This document shows, one piece after another, positions 37,273 through 46,988 of a stretch of DNA of 64,000 bases (within the stretch, counting starts at the first letter, position 1; every line of letters starts with the position of its first letter). Below the pieces are notes generated by a model. The model made no database searches. It saw only the letters and a list, made by a program, of their open reading frames with translations, and had not been told where the DNA came from. The position numbers and the translations under genes were made by a program. Origin of the DNA: Corynebacterium tuberculostearicum (GTDB taxonomy: Bacteria; Actinomycetota; Actinomycetes; Mycobacteriales; Mycobacteriaceae); the NCBI RefSeq assembly GCF_030503735.1, contig NZ_CP073096.1, positions 682,001 through 746,000 of the forward strand. The letters are read 5' to 3'.

Positions 37273-38688
37273 GTGAGTGACCAGCGCCCCGTCTTCGCCC
37301 GTCGCATCATGGGCATCGAGACGGAATATGGCTTAACCACCAGCGCGGGCCCAGGAGAAAGCGCCCTGAGCCCCGATGAAGTGGCGCGCGTGCTTTTTCG
37401 GCCTATCGTCAAGGAGCATTCCTCGTCCAATATCTTTTCTACCAATGCCAGCCGTCTGTACCTCGATGTCGGCTCTCACCCCGAGGTAGCCACCGCCGAG
37501 TGCGATAGCTTAAGCCAGCTTTTGGCCTATGAATGCGCTGGCGATGCGATAGTCAATCGACTTGGCGAAAAAGCGGAGCAGACCTTTGCTTCCGAGGGGC
37601 ACCCGCGCGCGGTGTACCTCTTCAAGAACAACGTGGACTCGGCCGGCAATTCTTTTGGCTGCCACGAAAACTATCTCATCAGCCGCCATATGGTTCTGAA
37701 GGACTTAGGCCTTGCGCTCCTGCCGTTCCTTATTACCCGCCAGCTCATCTGCGGCGCCGGCATGGTGCAGCCTGCAAAGGGCGATAAGCCCGCCCAATTC
37801 CTGCTTTCGCAACGCGCAGACCAGGTCTGGGAAGGCGTATCTTCTGCCACCACCCGCTCGCGTCCCATCATCAATACCCGCGATGAACCACACGGCGATT
37901 CCAAGCGCTTCCGGCGCATGCACATCATCGTGGGCGATTCCAATATGGCCGAACCCACCATGGCGCTAAAAGTCGGTTCCACGCTACTCATCCTGGAAAT
38001 GCTGGAGGCCGGATTCGAGCTGCCGGAGTTCAACATTGAAAAACCCATTCACCATATCCGCGCCATCGCGCGCGATATGACGGGCTCGACCGAACTGCCG
38101 CTTGCCGGCGGTGGATCCGTCACCGCGCTCGAGGTCCAGCAGCAACTATGCCAGCGCGCGAGCCAGTGGTTGGACAAGCGGGAAGACGCCGGTACCCCCA
38201 CCGCCGAAATGCGGCGCGTGGTTGACCTCTGGCAGCGCATCCTGCAGGCCATTGAGACCCAAGATTTTTCCGGCGTGGACAGACAAATCGACTGGGTCAT
38301 CAAACTGGAGCTGCTCGAGCGCTATCGCGCACGGCTGGGAGGCAAATGGGACCACCCCAAGCTCGCCCAGATTGATATGACCTATCACGATATCCGGCCT
38401 AGCCGCGGGCTCTTTCACGTACTGCAGCGCAAGGGACTTGTTGATCGGTGGATTTCGGACGCCGACATCGAACGCGCCATAGACACCGCGCCCGCGACCA
38501 CCCGCGCCGCGCTACGAGGGCAGTTCCTCGCCGCTGCCCGCAGCCTTGGGGCCAACGTCACCGTTGACTGGACGCGCCTTAAGGTCAACCGCCCAGAGCC
38601 GCGCACCGAGGAGCTACTTAATCCCTTCGTGGCCGACGATGATCGGGTCGAGGCGTTGCTAGACTATATGCGTCTACACCACAGCTAG
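37273..38688 (+). CDS. pafA: Pup ligase PafA
   Basis: A 471-residue glutamine-synthetase-fold ligase that joins Pup to lysines of target proteins. The N-terminal RRIMGIETEYGLT (about residues 11-23) and NTRDEPHGDSKRFRRMHIIV (about 204-223) are family signatures. It starts with GTG two bases after the pup stop. In mycobacteria the 20S subunit genes prcB and prcA sit in this neighbourhood between pup and pafA; here nothing lies between. Confidence 0.95.
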   Translation: MSDQRPVFARRIMGIETEYGLTTSAGPGESALSPDEVARVLFRPIVKEHSSSNIFSTNASRLYLDVGSHPEVATAECDSLSQLLAYECAGDAIVNRLGEKAEQTFASEGHPRAVYLFKNNVDSAGNSFGCHENYLISRHMVLKDLGLALLPFLITRQLICGAGMVQPAKGDKPAQFLLSQRADQVWEGVSSATTRSRPIINTRDEPHGDSKRFRRMHIIVGDSNMAEPTMALKVGSTLLILEMLEAGFELPEFNIEKPIHHIRAIARDMTGSTELPLAGGGSVTALEVQQQLCQRASQWLDKREDAGTPTAEMRRVVDLWQRILQAIETQDFSGVDRQIDWVIKLELLERYRARLGGKWDHPKLAQIDMTYHDIRPSRGLFHVLQRKGLVDRWISDADIERAIDTAPATTRAALRGQFLAAARSLGANVTVDWTRLKVNRPEPRTEELLNPFVADDDRVEALLDYMRLHHS

Positions 38689-38724
38689 AAGCACACGAGC
38701 CGCACCAGGGAGACAACACAGCAC

Positions 38725-39711
38725 GTGGCAGCACACAACCCCGCGCCTAAACGGCATGATGAAGCGGTAGAAAGACTCACCAACCTCTCTTTCGCGCTGC
38801 AGGGCGCCGCCAATTCCGGCGGTAGCCCGGATCGCACCGCCGCCTGGATTCGCCGGCATGTAGCAGGATACGGCGATAAAACGGATGAGGCCTTTGCCAA
38901 ATCATTGGCGCGCGATATAGCTACCCTTCAACGCGCCGGGGTACCCATTGTGCACTCCGGCGGCGAAGACGGGGCGCGCTATCGGCTCGACGCGAGTAGC
39001 TACCAGCTGCCGCCGGTAGAATTTTCCCCTGAGGAGGCCATGGTTTTAGGCATCGCTGGGGGAGTGGGTACAACCGGAGGCCTGAGCGATTTCTCCTTGT
39101 CCGGTTGGACCAAGATTGCCGCCAGCGGCGCCTCGCGCAACCTCGCAGGCGCACCGGTATACACGGCGGTCAATGACATCACGCGACTCGCCCCAGAAAT
39201 CATCACCGCGGTGCTCGCTGCGGTGCGCAATCAACTCCGCATTACGTTTTCCTACCGTGCTAATCCGGCTACTGAGCCGGTACGCCGCGTCATGGATCCT
39301 TGGGGAGTGGTCAACCGTGACAGCCACATCTATCTCGTGGGATTCGATGTGGACCGAAACGCCCCGCGCGTCTTTCGCGCCCTCCGCGTCTCTGACATCA
39401 AACGCTCACACCATCCCGCGGAGCACCCCAATCCAAATGAAGACCTGCAGGTGTTGGTAGAGCGTACACTGCAGCGAGGAGAAAAGGTTAATGCGCGCCT
39501 CGTCATCCCTGACGGGCAGGCGCGCGAGCTTTTAGATGCCGGCGAGCAACAAGCCGATGGCACGGTGTTGCTGCATAAGGTGGATAAGGACTGGCTCGTA
39601 CGCACCGCGGCCGGGTATGCGCCGGAAGTACAAGTGATAGAACCAGCCGAGGTGCGCCAGGAGGTCATTTCCCTTTTGCGCAGGGCAGCACATCCGCAGG
39701 AAGGACGCTAG
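38725..39711 (+). CDS. pafB: WYL-domain regulator PafB
   Basis: A 328-residue protein with an N-terminal winged helix-turn-helix (about residues 10-75) and a central WYL domain (about 170-240; LRITFSYRANPATEPVRRVM). In mycobacteria PafB and PafC form a transcriptional activator of DNA-damage genes. The GTG start has GGGAG about 12 bases upstream. pafC starts three bases after the stop. Confidence 0.88.
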   Translation: MAAHNPAPKRHDEAVERLTNLSFALQGAANSGGSPDRTAAWIRRHVAGYGDKTDEAFAKSLARDIATLQRAGVPIVHSGGEDGARYRLDASSYQLPPVEFSPEEAMVLGIAGGVGTTGGLSDFSLSGWTKIAASGASRNLAGAPVYTAVNDITRLAPEIITAVLAAVRNQLRITFSYRANPATEPVRRVMDPWGVVNRDSHIYLVGFDVDRNAPRVFRALRVSDIKRSHHPAEHPNPNEDLQVLVERTLQRGEKVNARLVIPDGQARELLDAGEQQADGTVLLHKVDKDWLVRTAAGYAPEVQVIEPAEVRQEVISLLRRAAHPQEGR

Positions 39712-39713
39712 TC

Positions 39714-40670
39714 ATGGCTGATGGATCTCAGAAGCTCCAGGCGCTCGTGCGCTCTTTGAACCTGATTCCGTACTTTAAAAATCATCCCGACAAGACGCCT
39801 ATGGAAGCGGCCAAGGACTTAGGCATGGATCCCGGCGAGCTGAAGGAAGCTCTCGATCGCCTCTTTTGCTCCGGCACGGGGCGCAATACCGAGGACCTCA
39901 TCGATCTCTCCTTCAGCTATCGGGATGGGGTAACCATCCATAATGATCAAGGCTTAAGCCAGGCACTACGGCTAACCCCGACTGAAGCTGGGGCCTTGCT
40001 CCTCACCCTGGAGTCCTTGCAGGCGATGCCAGGGCTAATCGACGCCCATGCGGTCGAATCCGCCGCCGCTAAGCTGCGCGGCATCATGGATGAAAAGACA
40101 GTCGCCATCTATGAGTCGCTGTCTACTCCAGCCCCTGAAGAGACTGATATCCAGGCGCTTTTGACCCAGGCAATCAATGAGAGAAAGCGGGTACGGCTGC
40201 GTTACTGGAGCGCTTCCTCAAATGCTGAGTCCGAGAGGGTGGTGGATCCAGCCCGTATTTTCATCGTCGATTCCGAGCCCTACTTGGCCGCTTGGGAGGA
40301 AGCAAAGCAAGCGCATCGCACTTTCCGTATCGACCGCATTAGTAGGGCTCGTATCTTGGAGGAAAAATCCCAGCCGCACCTGAAAGACCTCGACTTTGAT
40401 GCCTCTTCACCCTTTAATTTGGGCGATGGGGACACCGTGCAACTAGCAATTAACCAAGAATTCACGTGGCTGGCTGAGTATTACGATATGCGCTTGGGTG
40501 AAGACTTAGGAAATGGGGAAGTAGCTGCGACGATGCCAATGGGATCAGTGGATTGGCTTATTCGCTTTGCCCTTGGTCAAGCTGATAGGTTGCGTGTAGT
40601 GGCTCCTCAATCCGTGGTAAACCTCATTGCGGAGCGAGGAAACACCGCGTTGAGCGGCTATACTCAGTAG
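39714..40670 (+). CDS. pafC: WYL-domain regulator PafC
   Basis: A 318-residue protein with an N-terminal HTH-like region and a WYL domain (around residues 155-215, KRVRLRYWSASSNAESERVV). It partners with PafB. The two genes are separated by two bases and probably form one operon with pafA. Confidence 0.88.
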   Translation: MADGSQKLQALVRSLNLIPYFKNHPDKTPMEAAKDLGMDPGELKEALDRLFCSGTGRNTEDLIDLSFSYRDGVTIHNDQGLSQALRLTPTEAGALLLTLESLQAMPGLIDAHAVESAAAKLRGIMDEKTVAIYESLSTPAPEETDIQALLTQAINERKRVRLRYWSASSNAESERVVDPARIFIVDSEPYLAAWEEAKQAHRTFRIDRISRARILEEKSQPHLKDLDFDASSPFNLGDGDTVQLAINQEFTWLAEYYDMRLGEDLGNGEVAATMPMGSVDWLIRFALGQADRLRVVAPQSVVNLIAERGNTALSGYTQ

Positions 40671-40766
40671 CCAGTTACTTGCCCGTTTACTGCGCCCGCC
40701 CGCCGGCAGATAAGTTGGCGGTGATGCTTTCCGGCATGCTGGTGCACTAGTTGAAAGAGGTTTCCC

Positions 40767-41030
40767 ATGAGCCTAGGACCTATGGAAATTGGCCTGATCG
40801 TACTCGTTATCGTGTTGCTTTTTGGCGCGAAGAAGTTGCCGGATTTGGCACGTTCTATGGGCCGTTCCATGCGCATCTTCAAGTCTGAAGTTAATGAGAT
40901 GCAGTCCGAGGACACCCAGCGTTCTCAGGCGCAGGCACAGCTGAACCAGAAGCAGCAGTCTGATGAGGAGTTCTGGAACCGCCCAGACATGCAACCAGGC
41001 CAGCAGAGCAACACCAACACTCAGCAGTAA
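40767..41030 (+). CDS. tatA: Twin-arginine translocase subunit TatA
   Basis: An 87-residue protein with one N-terminal membrane helix (residues about 5-21), the [20 protein letters not shown] amphipathic helix, and a glutamine-rich tail. It forms the pore for folded-protein export with TatC. A GAAAGAGG site lies upstream. tatC follows 105 bases downstream. Confidence 0.95.
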   Translation: MSLGPMEIGLIVLVIVLLFGAKKLPDLARSMGRSMRIFKSEVNEMQSEDTQRSQAQAQLNQKQQSDEEFWNRPDMQPGQQSNTNTQQ

Positions 41031-41135
41031 ACGCCCCTTTGTTGTTTTGCGAACAAGCCTGCAGCTCGAGGACTTGCACCAGCAATCCGCACGGCAGGGT
41101 AGTGTTCGCTTCTTTGCGTTGAAAGAGCCACATTG

Positions 41136-42230
41136 ATGTCGTCACAGTCACAGCCGGTATCTCCCCAGAAAAAAAGCAAGAATGTGAAGGGTAAATTGCG
41201 CTTTTCGCGCAAACAGAAGAACCCTACCGGGGAGATGACCTTGGTGGAGCACCTACAGGAGCTGCGCCGCCGCGTCATCATCGCCGTTTTAGCAGTCGTC
41301 GTCGGCGCCATCATTGGGTTCATTTGGTACCAGCGAGCACCATTCGGGCTGTCTCCGTTAGGTGAGATTCTGCGCGAGCCTTATTGCGCCCTTCCTCCAG
41401 ATAAGCGTGCCTCCTTCAGCGCGGATGGTGAATGTCGCCTACTAGCCACCAGCCCATTTGAAATGCTCCTGCTCCGCCTCAAAGTAGGCGCCCTTGCCGG
41501 TACCGTATTGTCCTCGCCGGTGTGGCTATATCAGGTCTGGGCCTTCGTGGTGCCAGGACTGCATAAGAATGAGCGGCGACACACCTTGAGCTTTGTTAGC
41601 GCCGCGGTGAGTCTATTCGTTGCCGGTGCCGTGCTGGCCTATTTCATTTTGTCCGTGGGCTTGGAATTCCTCATGGGTATCGGTGCCGAGTACCAAACAG
41701 CGGCCCTGACCGGTGAGCGCTATTTCTACTTCCTACTGGCGCTACTACTCATCTTCGGTATTAGCTTTGAAATTCCTCTGCTTATCGTGTCACTCAACCT
41801 CATCGGCGTGCTCGAGTATGAACACGTCAAGGATAAGCGCCGCATCATCATTGTCGTCGTGATGATCTTTGCTGCCTTCGTCACCCCGGGGCAAGATCCA
41901 TTTTCTATGGTGGTCCTCGCTAGCTCATTGATTCTACTCATTGAGCTTGCATTCCAGTTCTGCCGCATTCACGATAAGCGCATGCAGCGCCAGCGCCCAG
42001 TGTGGATGGATCTTGATGACGAAACCGCCTCGCCGCTTGGTGCTGGACCAGGGGCCGTCGGCGGTCCCTCCCCTGTGGAGGCACCAAACCGGGTGGGACC
42101 ATCGCCGAGCCCCTCTCAACCCCTTTCACGACCAGTCCAACAAGCACAACAGAAACGGCAGCAGACGTGGACCACCGGTGGCAAGGACGCTCCGTCGGTC
42201 GGCGGCGGCTTTTTCGACGATGTCCTCTAG
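41136..42230 (+). CDS. tatC: Twin-arginine translocase subunit TatC
   Basis: A 364-residue membrane protein with six membrane helices. The family signature GEMTLVEHLQELRRRVIIAV lies near residues 29-48. It recognises the twin-arginine signal peptide. The N-terminal lysine-rich stretch (QKKSKNVKGKLRFSRKQKNP) and a long proline-rich C-terminal tail (about residues 285-364) extend beyond the fold. ATG 41136 is preferred over TTG 41133. The helicase gene follows after 21 bases. Confidence 0.95.
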   Translation: MSSQSQPVSPQKKSKNVKGKLRFSRKQKNPTGEMTLVEHLQELRRRVIIAVLAVVVGAIIGFIWYQRAPFGLSPLGEILREPYCALPPDKRASFSADGECRLLATSPFEMLLLRLKVGALAGTVLSSPVWLYQVWAFVVPGLHKNERRHTLSFVSAAVSLFVAGAVLAYFILSVGLEFLMGIGAEYQTAALTGERYFYFLLALLLIFGISFEIPLLIVSLNLIGVLEYEHVKDKRRIIIVVVMIFAAFVTPGQDPFSMVVLASSLILLIELAFQFCRIHDKRMQRQRPVWMDLDDETASPLGAGPGAVGGPSPVEAPNRVGPSPSPSQPLSRPVQQAQQKRQQTWTTGGKDAPSVGGGFFDDVL

Positions 42231-42251
42231 GCACGGGTAGCCTGGGGAGTC

Positions 42252-45068
42252 ATGACTGAAACTCATCTGGATTCCTTTTCCGCAGCCCTGCCATACCCAT
42301 TGGATGAGTTCCAGGCAAAGGGTTGCCAAGCCGTGGAGAACGGACATGGCGTGCTGGTTTGTGCGCCGACCGGCGCCGGCAAAACCATTGTGGGAGAGTT
42401 TGCAGTTTCTTTGGCGTTGAGTCGGGGAACCAAATGCTTTTATACGACGCCTATTAAGGCGTTGAGCAATCAAAAGTATCATGACTTGGTGGAAGAGCAT
42501 GGCGAAGAAGCCGTAGGCCTGCTCACCGGTGACGTATCGATCAACTCTGACGCCGAGATTGTCGTCATGACCACCGAGGTGCTGCGCAATATGATTTACG
42601 CAGAATCCCCTGCCTTGGATCGCCTGACCCACGTGGTCATGGACGAGATCCACTTTTTGGCCGATGCATCGCGCGGGGCGGTGTGGGAAGAGGTCATCCT
42701 CAACCTTGCGGATCATGTCTCCATCATTGGCCTATCTGCCACAGTGTCCAATTCGGAAGAATTCGGCGATTGGCTGTCTACTGTGCGCGGCGATACCACC
42801 GTCATCGTTTCCGAGCACCGCCCAGTTCCTCTCGACCAGTGGATGATGCTGGGACGCAAGATTTATCCGCTTTTTGAGCCTGAGTCAGGAGGCCAGGTCA
42901 ACGCCGAGCTCGAGCGTAGAATCCAGCGCCTTGAAGCTGGTGATACGGATGACGGTCGCGCGGACTATAAATCCGGCAAAGGTTTTCGTGCCCGCGCCCG
43001 TCACAAGGGCGGCGGACGTAGCGAATTCCACGGCAAGGGAAGGGGGCGCTCCGGCGCTTCCCGGCAGCAGGATCGTTATCGCCCGCTTGGACGTCCAGAG
43101 GTGCTGAAAGTACTGCAGTCGCAAGACATGCTGCCGGCTATCACCTTCATCTTCTCCCGCGCCGGCTGCGACGGCGCTCTCTATCAGTGTCTGCGCAGCC
43201 GCATGGTGCTTACCTCCCAAGAGGAGGCGCAGCAGATCAAGGATATCGTCGATGCGGGTGTGGAAGGCATTCCTGAAGAAGATCTGCAGGTCCTGGACTT
43301 TAAGCGCTGGCGCGAAGCCCTGTCCCGTGGCTTTGCCGCGCACCATGCGGGCATGCTGCCCGCCTTCCGGCATATCGTGGAAGACCTATTCGTACGCGGT
43401 CTCGTGCGTGCCGTGTTCGCTACTGAAACACTTGCTCTGGGCATCAATATGCCAGCGCGCACCGTAGTGCTAGAAAAACTCATCAAATTCAATGGTGAGG
43501 CCCACGTTGATCTCACCCCGGGCCAGTACACGCAGCTGACTGGCCGTGCGGGGCGTCGTGGCATCGACACCTTGGGAAATGCAGTAGTGCAGTGGGCCCC
43601 CGCCATGGATCCGCGCCAAGTAGCTGGCCTTGCTTCTACCCGCACTTACCCGCTCATTTCCACCTTCGCACCGGGCTACAATATGGCTATCAACTTGCTG
43701 GGCATGCTGGGGTTCGAGGATTCTCTGCGCCTTCTAGAAAAGTCCTTTGCGCAGTTCCAAGCGGATGGCTCGGTCGTGGAGGAGACCCGCGAAATAGAAC
43801 GCGCCGAACATCGCGTGCGCGAGCTGCGAAGCCAGCTGGATGATGCTGTGGTATCCCTTGCGCCCCCTGCTAAGGACGGGGAGGATCCCGCCGAAGTGCT
43901 TATGGACTATGTTCGCTTGCGCCGCGAGCTCACGGTTGAGGAAAAGCAGTCCAAAATCGATAGTGCCAATCAACGAAACCAAGAGGTTATCGCGGTACTG
44001 GGGCGCCTGCAGCTGGGCGATGTTATTGCCATGCCCGGCAAGAAGCGTCCTATTCTCGCCGCGGTTGTTACTCCCGCTAACCAAACTGCGGATCCCCGCC
44101 CATGGATTACCACTGAGTCTGGGTGGTCTGGACGTATCGATGCAGCCGGAATCAATAACCCACCGATCCAAGTCGGTAGCATCAAGATCCCCAAGCCGGT
44201 GCGCAAGAACCCGCGCCGTAATACCCGATATGTGCAGGACGTCTTGCACCGTGAACACTTCGACCGGCCTAAGCGCATGAAGTCCCAAACCCGCGTCCGT
44301 CCAAATAAGCGGGTAGGTCAGTTGCGCGACGCACTGCGTGCTCATCCAGCTCACGATTGGCCGGCTACTGACCGCGAACAGCTGGCGGGCTTGGCACAAA
44401 AGCTTGCACGGCGCGAGCGTGATCGGGACAAGCTGCAATCCAAGGTCAATAAAGCAACGGATACATTGGGCCGCACCTTCGAGCGCATTGTGGACCTCCT
44501 CGCAGAGATGAATTACGTAGAGTTCACCGGGGTCGGTGCCGATCGCACACCGGTGATCACGGAGGAAGGCGAGCGCCTTGCCAAAATTCACAGCGAATCC
44601 GATCTACTCGTGGCCCAATGCCTCAAGCGCGGAATTTGGGATGAACTCGATCCCGCAGAGCTTGCCGGCGTTGCCTCCCTGTGCTGTTTCGAAAACCGCA
44701 AGGCCACCAGTGGGCAACCGGAAGCAGCCACCGATCGCATGGCTGACGCGATGAATGCCACGTGGCGCGTGTACACCGAACTTACCGCTGATGAGCAGCG
44801 CCACCGGCTGCCGCCCACACGTGAACCAGAGGCCGGATTCGCATTGGCGGTACACCAATGGGCGGCCGGGGCGCCGTTGGGCTACTGCATGGCCGCGGCA
44901 AATGAAGCCGGGGCCGAGCTCACCCCCGGTGATTTTGTCCGCTGGTGCCGCCAAGTGATTGATCTGCTGCAGCAGGTGGCCAAGACCGGATATGACGGTG
45001 ATATTCAGCGTAATGCCCGCCGCGCCATCGACGCCATTCAGCGCGGTGTCGTAGCTATCGGCGCCTAA
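42252..45068 (+). CDS. helY: Ski2-like DEAD/DEAH-box RNA helicase HelY
   Basis: A 938-residue helicase. Walker A (APTGAGKTIVGEF, about residues 38-50), the DEIH-type motif (VVMDEIHFL, about 128-136), the helicase C domain with QLTGRAGRRG (about 425-434), and a C-terminal DSHCT domain (about 760-935) match the actinobacterial HelY/Mtr4-like family. A positively charged glycine-rich insertion (KGGGRSEFHGKGRGRSGASR) interrupts the helicase core at about 252-271. TAGCCT (42238-42243) is eight bases before the ATG. Confidence 0.93.
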   Translation: MTETHLDSFSAALPYPLDEFQAKGCQAVENGHGVLVCAPTGAGKTIVGEFAVSLALSRGTKCFYTTPIKALSNQKYHDLVEEHGEEAVGLLTGDVSINSDAEIVVMTTEVLRNMIYAESPALDRLTHVVMDEIHFLADASRGAVWEEVILNLADHVSIIGLSATVSNSEEFGDWLSTVRGDTTVIVSEHRPVPLDQWMMLGRKIYPLFEPESGGQVNAELERRIQRLEAGDTDDGRADYKSGKGFRARARHKGGGRSEFHGKGRGRSGASRQQDRYRPLGRPEVLKVLQSQDMLPAITFIFSRAGCDGALYQCLRSRMVLTSQEEAQQIKDIVDAGVEGIPEEDLQVLDFKRWREALSRGFAAHHAGMLPAFRHIVEDLFVRGLVRAVFATETLALGINMPARTVVLEKLIKFNGEAHVDLTPGQYTQLTGRAGRRGIDTLGNAVVQWAPAMDPRQVAGLASTRTYPLISTFAPGYNMAINLLGMLGFEDSLRLLEKSFAQFQADGSVVEETREIERAEHRVRELRSQLDDAVVSLAPPAKDGEDPAEVLMDYVRLRRELTVEEKQSKIDSANQRNQEVIAVLGRLQLGDVIAMPGKKRPILAAVVTPANQTADPRPWITTESGWSGRIDAAGINNPPIQVGSIKIPKPVRKNPRRNTRYVQDVLHREHFDRPKRMKSQTRVRPNKRVGQLRDALRAHPAHDWPATDREQLAGLAQKLARRERDRDKLQSKVNKATDTLGRTFERIVDLLAEMNYVEFTGVGADRTPVITEEGERLAKIHSESDLLVAQCLKRGIWDELDPAELAGVASLCCFENRKATSGQPEAATDRMADAMNATWRVYTELTADEQRHRLPPTREPEAGFALAVHQWAAGAPLGYCMAAANEAGAELTPGDFVRWCRQVIDLLQQVAKTGYDGDIQRNARRAIDAIQRGVVAIGA

Positions 45069-45100
45069 AAGTCCATACGCGGGCGAGTAGACTCTGGGAC

Positions 45101-46228
45101 ATGACTGTTACTCAGACTTTTTTCGCCGATGTCTACGCCCACCGCCTGCAGGCCGCTCAGCAGGCGGCCGCAGACAAAGGCATCGATCTACTCCTCATTG
45201 GCACGGGGCCAGACTTTGCTTACCTCACGGGTTCCTGGGTTTCTTCTCACGAGCGCCTAACGGTCTTGGTCGTGCCACAGCGGGGTAATGCATGGATCGC
45301 TGCGCCTAATACCGATATCACCGATATCAAGGCTGCTCCAGTAGGGGAGCTGGATGTAGAGTTGCGTGGCTGGGATGACGGAGAAAATCCTTATGAGCTT
45401 GCACTGCGTGGCGCAGGTGACGGACTAGGCAAGGTAGCGCTGGGACAGTCGCTGACTGCAGACCACGTGCTGCGTTTCCAAGATCTTCTTCCACACGCCA
45501 GCTATGAACTGGCCACTTATGCATTGGCCGAGCTCTTTACCCGCAAAGACGAGGCTGAGATTGCTGAGCTGCGCAAGGCTGGCCGTGCCATCGACGCAGT
45601 CCACGGGCAGGTACCGCAGCTTTTGCAGGCCGGTCGTACTGAGGCCGAGGTAGCCCACAAACTCGAAAAGCTCATCTTGCGGGAGCACTCCGTTATCGAT
45701 TTCGTCATTGTCGGATCGGGCCCGAATGGCGCCAACCCGCACCATAGCTTTTCGGATCGCGTGTTGGCTGAGGGCGAGCCAGTCGTCGTCGATATCGGTG
45801 GCACTTTGCCTTCCGGCTACCACTCCGATTGCACCCGCACCTATGTAGTAGGAGGCGACCTCTCTCAGGCCCCGCAGGACTTTCAGGATGCTTATGCCGT
45901 GCTTGCTGACGCCCAAGCCGCCGGCCGAGCTGCAGCCCATCCCAGCAACACCGCTGCAGACATCGATGCCATCACCCGCAAGGCGATCGCTGCTGCGGGG
46001 TGGGGTGACAACTTTGTCCACCGCACTGGCCATGGCATTGGCTTATCTACGCACGAAGAGCCATTCATTATGGAAGGCAATGACCTAACTTTGGAAGAAG
46101 GCATGGCCTTTTCCATTGAGCCGGGCATCTACTTGGAAGGCAAGTGGGGCATGCGTTTGGAAGACATTGTGGTGCTAACCAACGATGGCTACGAGTCCCT
46201 GAACCAAGCTCCTCGTGACGTCCGTTAA
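45101..46228 (+). CDS. pepQ: M24 family Xaa-Pro aminopeptidase
   Basis: A 375-residue creatinase/prolidase-fold peptidase. Metal ligands are visible in VDIGGTLPSGYHSDCTRTY (about residues 229-247), RTGHGIGL (about 306-313) and SIEPGIYLEGKWGMRLED (about 337-354). It should cleave X-Pro dipeptides or peptides. TAGACT (45088-45093) lies seven bases before the ATG, so the transcript is likely leaderless. It overlaps the next SDR gene by one base. Confidence 0.92.
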   Translation: MTVTQTFFADVYAHRLQAAQQAAADKGIDLLLIGTGPDFAYLTGSWVSSHERLTVLVVPQRGNAWIAAPNTDITDIKAAPVGELDVELRGWDDGENPYELALRGAGDGLGKVALGQSLTADHVLRFQDLLPHASYELATYALAELFTRKDEAEIAELRKAGRAIDAVHGQVPQLLQAGRTEAEVAHKLEKLILREHSVIDFVIVGSGPNGANPHHSFSDRVLAEGEPVVVDIGGTLPSGYHSDCTRTYVVGGDLSQAPQDFQDAYAVLADAQAAGRAAAHPSNTAADIDAITRKAIAAAGWGDNFVHRTGHGIGLSTHEEPFIMEGNDLTLEEGMAFSIEPGIYLEGKWGMRLEDIVVLTNDGYESLNQAPRDVR

Positions 46229-46974
46229 TGGCTGGCGTACTGATTCTAGGCGGCCGTAGCGATATCGGCGGCGAAATCGCTAGGAGAGTAGCACCTGGCC
46301 AAGATATTGTCCTCGCCGCTCGTGGCACCCACGGTATGGAAGGCGTGGTAGGTCGGCTCCGGGCGGCGGGTGCGCGCAGCGTGCATCTGCTTGATTTTGA
46401 CGCCGCAGATTTTCCGTCCCATGCCGGTGTGGTTGAGCGCGCCATAGAGCTGGCAGGCCCCCTTGAGCTAGCTGTCGTAGCCTTTGGCATCTTGGGCGAT
46501 CAGCAGCGGGCAGAACGCGATGCTTCCCACGCGGTCGACATCGCCACAATCGATTATGCCGCGCAGATTTCACTGCTTACACTCGTTTCCCAGCGTATGA
46601 ACCTCGGCCATATCGTCGCCTTTTCCTCGATAGCAGGCTGGAGGGCCCGCCGGGCAAACTACGTGTACGGATCTACCAAGGCCGGTCTTGATGCCTTTTG
46701 TCAGGGACTGGCGGACAAGCTGCACGGCAGCCAGGTAGGCCTTATTACCGCGCGCCCTGGCTTTGTCATCGGCAGCATGACCGAAGGGATGAAGCCGGCA
46801 CCACTGTCCGTGCGTCCGGCAGATGTGGCGGAGGCAGTTGTCGGCTGCATTGCCCGAGATGCACGGCGGGGAAAACCGCGTTCGCGCACCATGTGGATTC
46901 CTCGGGCTCTGCAGGGCCTAGCGTGGGTCATGAGACTTGTACCGCGCCCACTGTGGCGGCACATGCCGCGCTAA
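46228..46974 (+). CDS. Short-chain dehydrogenase (DprE2-like)
   Basis: A 248-residue classical-type SDR with GGRSDIGGEIA (residues 8-18) as the nucleotide loop, the Ser in FSSIAGWRARR, and the catalytic YGSTKAGLD (about 151-159). The C-terminus (WVMRLVPRPLWRHMPR) resembles the actinobacterial decaprenylphosphoryl-ribose keto-reductase family DprE2, but the true substrate is not decided. It overlaps pepQ by one base and is followed 14 bases later by a convergent gene. Confidence 0.8.
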   Translation: MAGVLILGGRSDIGGEIARRVAPGQDIVLAARGTHGMEGVVGRLRAAGARSVHLLDFDAADFPSHAGVVERAIELAGPLELAVVAFGILGDQQRAERDASHAVDIATIDYAAQISLLTLVSQRMNLGHIVAFSSIAGWRARRANYVYGSTKAGLDAFCQGLADKLHGSQVGLITARPGFVIGSMTEGMKPAPLSVRPADVAEAVVGCIARDARRGKPRSRTMWIPRALQGLAWVMRLVPRPLWRHMPR

Positions 46975-46988
46975 ACCCTGCGTTCTTT

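Noticed and set aside
37035-37273. Looked for 20S proteasome subunit genes prcB and prcA around pup and pafA
   Set aside because: None present; the only gene between dop and pafA is pup.
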